DNA from: Fibrobacter sp.
GTDB lineage: Bacteria; Fibrobacterota; Fibrobacteria; Fibrobacterales; Fibrobacteraceae
Direction: 5' to 3'
DNA length: 9,108 nucleotides
NCBI GenBank assembly: GCA_021443065.1
Contig: JABUUR010000317.1
Coordinates: 1-9,108 of the forward strand
The notes beneath the pieces are model-generated. The model saw only the letters and a program-made list of their open reading frames with translations, ran no database searches and was not told the origin of the DNA. This document shows, one piece after another, positions 5,912 to 9,108 of the stretch; positions within the stretch are counted from its first letter, which is position 1; the number at the start of each line of letters is the position of its first letter. A program made the translations under genes and the position numbers.

Positions 5912-6772
5912 ATGGTTACTTTTTCTGACATAGCCGATTACCGTGACTTCTTGAAGTCTTACTACGATCGCAAGAAAGCCGAGATGCCTTTCTACAGCTA
6001 TCGTATGATGGGTGACAAGCTGGGATTGGATTCCAGCTACTTGTACCGCGTGCTGCAGAAGAAGCAGCACCTGCCGGCTCACGCCCTGGCTTCCGCCAAG
6101 GAAATTCTGGACTTGTCAGGTCGCGAGGCAGAATACTTCGACCTGCTTTACACCGCCTCTGTCACAAAGGACAAGGGCAAACGCGAAGAGTTGATCGCCA
6201 AGGCCCTTGCTCTGAGGGACGTGGACCGCCATAGTCTCCAGGCTGCCGAACTTAAGGTGCTGGAAAACTGGTGGATTCCCGCAGTCCGCGCCTATCTGGA
6301 ACTGAACGGCGGGGTGGTGAACCTCAAGCAGATTGCCCACGACATTTGCCCGCCTATTACAGAAGCCCAGGCGCAGGAGGCCATCGACACCCTCATGGAA
6401 GTGGGGCTGGTCAAAAAGATGGCTTCGGGCCGACTGGCTCTGACAGACGCCCATTTGACTGCCGGCGGCCCCGAAAAGAAGGTGGCCGTGCGCAAATTCC
6501 AGAAGCAAGTGCTCTCTTTGGCCAGCGATTCTCTCGATAACGTCCCTGTAGACGAGCGAAATATTTCTACACTTACCTTATCCGTTGATCAAGCATGCTT
6601 TGACGACTTGGGTGACATGTTGCGCGAATTCAGGCGTCTGGTCCAGAAACGCGTAGACAGTTCCAAGAGCCCCGACCGTGTAATGCAGCTTTCTATGGCG
6701 TTCTATCCTGTTGCCCGCAAGGGCGGGGTGGCCTCTGCCAAGGAAACGGTGGATGGAACAAAGGGAGTCTAA
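5912..6772 (+). CDS. TIGR02147-family (DUF4423-like) transcriptional regulator
   Basis: This is a 286-residue soluble protein. The opening FSDIADYRDFLKSYYDRKK and the helix-turn-helix-like stretch FYSYRMMGDKLGLDSSYLYR (27-46) with VLQKKQHLP are typical of the TIGR02147 paralogous family described from Fibrobacter succinogenes. Residues about 136-180 (VNLKQIAHDICPPITEAQ, then LMEVGLVKKMASGRLALT) look like a second winged helix. The end (ISTLTLSVDQACFDDLG, MQLSMAFYPVAR) matches the family's C-terminal part. A DNA-binding role is inferred from these folds; no target is known. ATG 5912 is the first start giving the family N-terminus. The stop codon directly abuts the lipoprotein ATG (TAAATG), so the two genes are almost certainly co-transcribed and may be translationally coupled. 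Two palindromes lie upstream. Confidence 0.88.
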   Translation: MVTFSDIADYRDFLKSYYDRKKAEMPFYSYRMMGDKLGLDSSYLYRVLQKKQHLPAHALASAKEILDLSGREAEYFDLLYTASVTKDKGKREELIAKALALRDVDRHSLQAAELKVLENWWIPAVRAYLELNGGVVNLKQIAHDICPPITEAQAQEAIDTLMEVGLVKKMASGRLALTDAHLTAGGPEKKVAVRKFQKQVLSLASDSLDNVPVDERNISTLTLSVDQACFDDLGDMLREFRRLVQKRVDSSKSPDRVMQLSMAFYPVARKGGVASAKETVDGTKGV

Positions 6773-8035
6773 ATGAAGTTTAGGGTGTGTCATATAAGTC
6801 TGGTAACCGTGGGCGCAGTGAGTGCGTTCCTTGTAGGTTGCGGTCTGCTTGGAGATCAGGCGTCTTCGACGTTTGAGACTGAAAATTCTGTAGCCCTGGT
6901 TGCAACTCGTGCCGACGGTTCCCCCGCAGCCCGTTCTCAAGTTCTTGTGCGTCCCGAAAAGTACCTTGCCGAGGCGACTTATGGAGATCTTTCTTCTGAA
7001 GAGGGCATGGGTGCGGATAGAATTTCGTACAATGCCGAAACGGACGACAAGGGTCAGTTCAACGTCCCCAAGATGAAATCCGGGCGTTACGTTGTTGAAA
7101 TTCGCAACGGCGACGACAAGGGCACGAGCCGCTTTACCGTATCCGAAACGGAATGCGAACGCCTTGAAATCGAACTTGAAAAGTCCGGCTCCCTCAGTGG
7201 CCAGGTTCTCTTGCCTGCGGGTGTAAGTTCCGTCAAGGTGGGCGTCCGCGGTCTCGACTATGTTGTGGAAACGGATTCCCTGGGCAACTTCGAGTTCGAG
7301 TCCTTGCCTGCGGGTTCCTTCAATGTGGTGGGCTTTGTCTACTCCACTACGGACTACATCAACGAAGACGGCGAAGACGACACCTACGAAAGCTTCCAGG
7401 CCTTGGGTGTGGCTCCCGTGACTGTCAGGTCCAAGAACTCTGTCGAAGGTGTTATCATCGGCTCCCAGAGCAAGGAACCTTCTACCGAAGACTTTATCCT
7501 CTTCGACTTCGAAGACAGCACCTTCCGTTGGAACACTTCCAATTCCAAGTACTCTACAATGTCCCTTGACGCCGTGGACGGCGGTGGCAAGTACGGCCTG
7601 GTTGCCCACATGGACTGCCATTCCGACTCCCTGTACACCTGGACCATGATGGGCCACAATTTCGCCACATTCCATGACTTTACCAGCCTGGACTCCGTAG
7701 TCCTCTGGGTCCGTGGGCAAAATCCCGAGAGCGATTCCATGTGGATCAGCGTGTCCTTCGACGTGATGCTGAGTTCTGCGGCGGACTCTGCCCTGGGTTA
7801 CGAAACCGGCAAGGCCTGGGCCCACATGCCCATAACCGACGAATGGTCCAAGGTGGTGGTTACCCCCGACGACATGGTTCCCTCGGATTCCAACAAGGTT
7901 GGCGGGAACATCGGTTGGGACCAGGTCAGGGATCATGTAAACCGCTTCGGCATTTTCGCAGGCCGCAAGAATACCGGCGACTTCGATGTCTGGGTGGACG
8001 ACGTGAAGATTTACGGCGTGCCGGGCCTGGAATAA
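6773..8035 (+). CDS. Surface lipoprotein with two Ig/CarboxypepD_reg-like domains and a CBM-like C-terminus
   Basis: This is a 420-residue predicted lipoprotein. A type II signal ends in the lipobox LVGC (20-23), so Cys23 would be lipidated. Residues about 38-137 and 138-228 look like two carboxypeptidase-regulatory-like beta sandwiches (TDDKGQFNVPKMKSGRYVVEI; TDSLGNFEFESLPAGSFNVVG). Residues about 240-416 form a galactose-binding-like beta module: ILFDFEDSTFRWNTS at the start, SLDSVVLWVRG in the middle, DVWVDDVKIYG at the end, resembling CBM11/CBM30-type folds. No hydrolase motif is seen, so binding or sensing of a polysaccharide at the outer membrane is the likely role (inference). GGGAG at 6763-6767, inside the regulator gene, is its ribosome site, 5 nt before ATG. 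It is the last gene of its unit, ending before the terminator at 8074. Confidence 0.82.
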   Translation: MKFRVCHISLVTVGAVSAFLVGCGLLGDQASSTFETENSVALVATRADGSPAARSQVLVRPEKYLAEATYGDLSSEEGMGADRISYNAETDDKGQFNVPKMKSGRYVVEIRNGDDKGTSRFTVSETECERLEIELEKSGSLSGQVLLPAGVSSVKVGVRGLDYVVETDSLGNFEFESLPAGSFNVVGFVYSTTDYINEDGEDDTYESFQALGVAPVTVRSKNSVEGVIIGSQSKEPSTEDFILFDFEDSTFRWNTSNSKYSTMSLDAVDGGGKYGLVAHMDCHSDSLYTWTMMGHNFATFHDFTSLDSVVLWVRGQNPESDSMWISVSFDVMLSSAADSALGYETGKAWAHMPITDEWSKVVVTPDDMVPSDSNKVGGNIGWDQVRDHVNRFGIFAGRKNTGDFDVWVDDVKIYGVPGLE

Positions 8036-8073
8036 GAAACCCGCATCTAAGCAGCTCGTTTCGAAAAGATTTT

Positions 8074-8105
8074 AAAAGCTCTCCTGCTGGGGAGGGCTTT
8101 TTTTT
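8074..8105 (+). terminator. Strong intrinsic terminator after the lipoprotein gene
   Basis: The GC-rich stem GCTCTCC (8078-8084) pairs with GGAGGGC (8091-8097), with one G-T pair, and is flanked by AAAA/TTTT that can extend it. The loop is 6 nt, and a run of eight T (8098-8105) follows. It begins about 40 nt after the stop codon and separates the lipoprotein unit from the GH43 gene. Confidence 0.85.
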
Positions 8106-8126
8106 ATGTTGCCGAGTTTGACGCAT

Positions 8127-8145
8127 TATGGATAACTTATCCATA
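8127..8145. promoter_or_regulatory. Perfect 19-bp palindrome, candidate operator of the GH43 gene
   Basis: TATGGATAA-C-TTATCCATA has 9-bp arms with a single central base and no mismatch. It is centred at 8136, about 61 bp upstream of the start expected from the promoter at 8162-8190, a classic activator position. There is no T-run, so it is not a terminator. Confidence 0.5.
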
Positions 8146-8161
8146 GGAATCGTTTTTGTAC

Positions 8162-8190
8162 TTGGCAAAGGCAGGACTTTTCAAGATATT
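8162..8190 (+). promoter_or_regulatory. Sigma70-like promoter for the GH43 gene
   Basis: TTGGCA (8162-8167, 5 of 6 to TTGACA), a 17-nt spacer, and GATATT (8185-8190, 4 of 6 to TATAAT). The expected start is near 8197, giving a leader of about 44 nt. This gene differs from the other operon heads, which carry TAnnTTTG-like boxes right before the ATG. Confidence 0.4.
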
Positions 8191-8206
8191 TTTTAGAGTG
8201 GATGTA

Positions 8207-8228
8207 AAGGCTTGGAGCGTTCAGCCTT
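8207..8228 (+). other. Leader hairpin just upstream of the GH43 ribosome-binding site
   Basis: AAGGCT (8207-8212) and AGCCTT (8223-8228) can form a 6-bp stem with a 10-nt loop. The stem ends directly before the Shine-Dalgarno AAGGAG (8229-8234). It could protect the 5' end or tune translation; a chance inverted repeat is possible. Confidence 0.3.
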
Positions 8229-8240
8229 AAGGAGTAAACA

Positions 8241-9108
8241 ATGAATTTTATCAAGAAAGTTGTCGGAGCGACGTTTGCCGCAGGCCTTGCCACCTTTGGT
8301 TTGGCCTATAATCCGATTTCCACTTACCATTATCTGGCCGACCCCGGTGCGGCTGCCGATGACGAATACTTCTATATCATCACAGATTCCGACGACCCTG
8401 CTGCCTACAACGCAAACGGATATTCCATCAAGGCCCTCTACGGTTTCCGCAGCAAGGATATGCAGAACTGGACTGACTTCGGCATTATTTACGACGCCCG
8501 CAAGGTGGATGGAATTAGCGATATCTGGGCTTCCGGTATTGCGGTGAATCCCAACGACGGCAGGCTCTACATCGTGTTCCCCGATGGTGGTGGCGGCGGC
8601 ATTGGCCTTATCGGTGCCGACAGCATTGCAGGCCCCTGGACAAATCCGGTTACCGGCAATAAAAAGCTGATCAACAACTGGAACGGAGGTCTTGCCGACT
8701 GCGACGAAGTGGCCTGGTGTTTTGATCCGGCGATTTTCTTCGATGACGATGGCTCCGGCTACTTCACCTTTGGCGGTGGTACTGACAGCAAGACTCGTCC
8801 GGCTGCCGAGGGGAACAACAATATTTTCGACTTGTACAAGTTCAATAAGGACATGAAGGGCTTTGATACGAGCACCAAGACTCGACTGCCCATCGGTGGC
8901 CCCATGGCCATGGAAGCCTCTTACATCCACAAGTACAAGGGCAAATATTACCTGTCCTACAGTACTGCCGATTTGCGCATTGCCTACGGTATGTCCGATA
9001 AGGTGACGGGCCCCTACGAATACAAGGGGATCTTCATGGGCAACCCCAACATTGGCGGCCAGAACATTAACGCCAACAACAACAACCATCACGGCATTGC
9101 CGAATTCA
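8241..9108 (+). CDS. Secreted GH43-family glycoside hydrolase (5' part, runs off the window)
   Basis: This is the first 289 residues of a larger protein. A Sec signal peptide (MNFIKKVVGATF...) probably ends after Ala22 (GLA/YNP). GH43 five-bladed propeller signatures follow: YHYLADPGA with Asp34 as candidate general base, CFDPAIFFDDDGSGYFTFGG with Asp162 as the second acidic residue, MEASYIHKYKGKYYLSYS with Glu225 as candidate general acid, and NNHHGIAEF with His283-His284 near the window end. Family members cut arabinose or xylose from arabinoxylan, xylan or arabinan; SDKVTGPYEYKG resembles the arabinofuranosidase type, but substrate is inferred. AAGGAG at 8229-8234, 6 nt before ATG 8241, makes the start firm. 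An Asn run precedes the His pair. The C-terminus, where Fibrobacter enzymes often carry binding modules, is not in the window. It has its own promoter and operator-like palindrome. Confidence 0.88.
   Translation, partial: MNFIKKVVGATFAAGLATFGLAYNPISTYHYLADPGAAADDEYFYIITDSDDPAAYNANGYSIKALYGFRSKDMQNWTDFGIIYDARKVDGISDIWASGIAVNPNDGRLYIVFPDGGGGGIGLIGADSIAGPWTNPVTGNKKLINNWNGGLADCDEVAWCFDPAIFFDDDGSGYFTFGGGTDSKTRPAAEGNNNIFDLYKFNKDMKGFDTSTKTRLPIGGPMAMEASYIHKYKGKYYLSYSTADLRIAYGMSDKVTGPYEYKGIFMGNPNIGGQNINANNNNHHGIAEF

Noticed and set aside
6578..7936. 452-codon open frame on the minus strand across the regulator and lipoprotein genes
   Set aside because: It lies antisense to two well-supported genes. 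Its translation is rich in His, Gly and Val with no recognisable domain, and no ribosome site is seen. It is a codon-usage shadow.
8193..9092. 299-codon open frame on the minus strand opposite the GH43 gene
   Set aside because: The plus-strand frame has a signal peptide, a Shine-Dalgarno and GH43 motifs; the antisense frame has none of these.
9102..9107. GAATTC (EcoRI site) at the right edge, a possible clone junction
   Set aside because: It reads through in frame in the conserved GH43 stretch, so it is native sequence; nothing shows a vector or joint.

Overview
The window looks like chromosomal DNA from a Fibrobacter-type bacterium (phylum Fibrobacterota). Three things point that way. One gene (5912-6772) encodes a TIGR02147-type regulator, a paralogous family best known from Fibrobacter succinogenes. 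It is followed by a surface lipoprotein with a carbohydrate-binding-like end and then by a secreted GH43 glycosidase, which suits a plant-fibre degrader. Promoter-like boxes of the form TAnnTTTG, known from Bacteroidota in the same superphylum, lie just upstream of several start codons. The taxonomic call is an inference from gene content. I saw no RNA gene, insertion sequence or CRISPR array.

Layout. (1) 94-1989, plus strand: tcdA and mnmA, two tRNA anticodon-loop modification genes, probably one operon. (2) 2034-4320, minus strand: a TtcA-family tRNA thiolase, then a 447-residue cytoplasmic regulator with an N-terminal LuxR-type helix-turn-helix, a TolB-N-like middle and a TPR-like C-terminus. 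Between the two is a terminator-like hairpin embedded in three ACCGTA repeats spaced exactly 21 bp apart. mnmA and the regulator converge with only 44 bp between them. (3) 4359-5756, plus strand: a sodium:solute symporter, divergent from the thiolase across 38 bp. (4) 5912-8035, plus strand: the TIGR02147 regulator and a lipoprotein whose ATG directly follows the regulator's stop codon. The 155 bp in front holds a TGTGA-N6-TCACA palindrome (CRP type), a second 15-bp palindrome and a TAAATTTG box. A strong intrinsic terminator closes the unit. (5) 8241 to the window edge, plus strand: the 5' part of a secreted GH43 enzyme. Upstream of it are a perfect 19-bp palindrome, a sigma70-like promoter, a leader hairpin and a good Shine-Dalgarno sequence.

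How the parts fit. The left half carries three separate anticodon-loop modification enzymes: ct6A37 (TcdA), s2U34 (MnmA) and probably s2C32 (TtcA). Both thiolases show a CxxC motif plus a later cysteine, which would suit an iron-sulfur cluster. The right half looks like a small glycan-responsive locus: a regulator translationally linked to a surface lipoprotein that may sense or bind polysaccharide, next to a xylan- or arabinan-type hydrolase, with several operator-like palindromes. The regulator-lipoprotein pair is the best candidate for an under-described system here.
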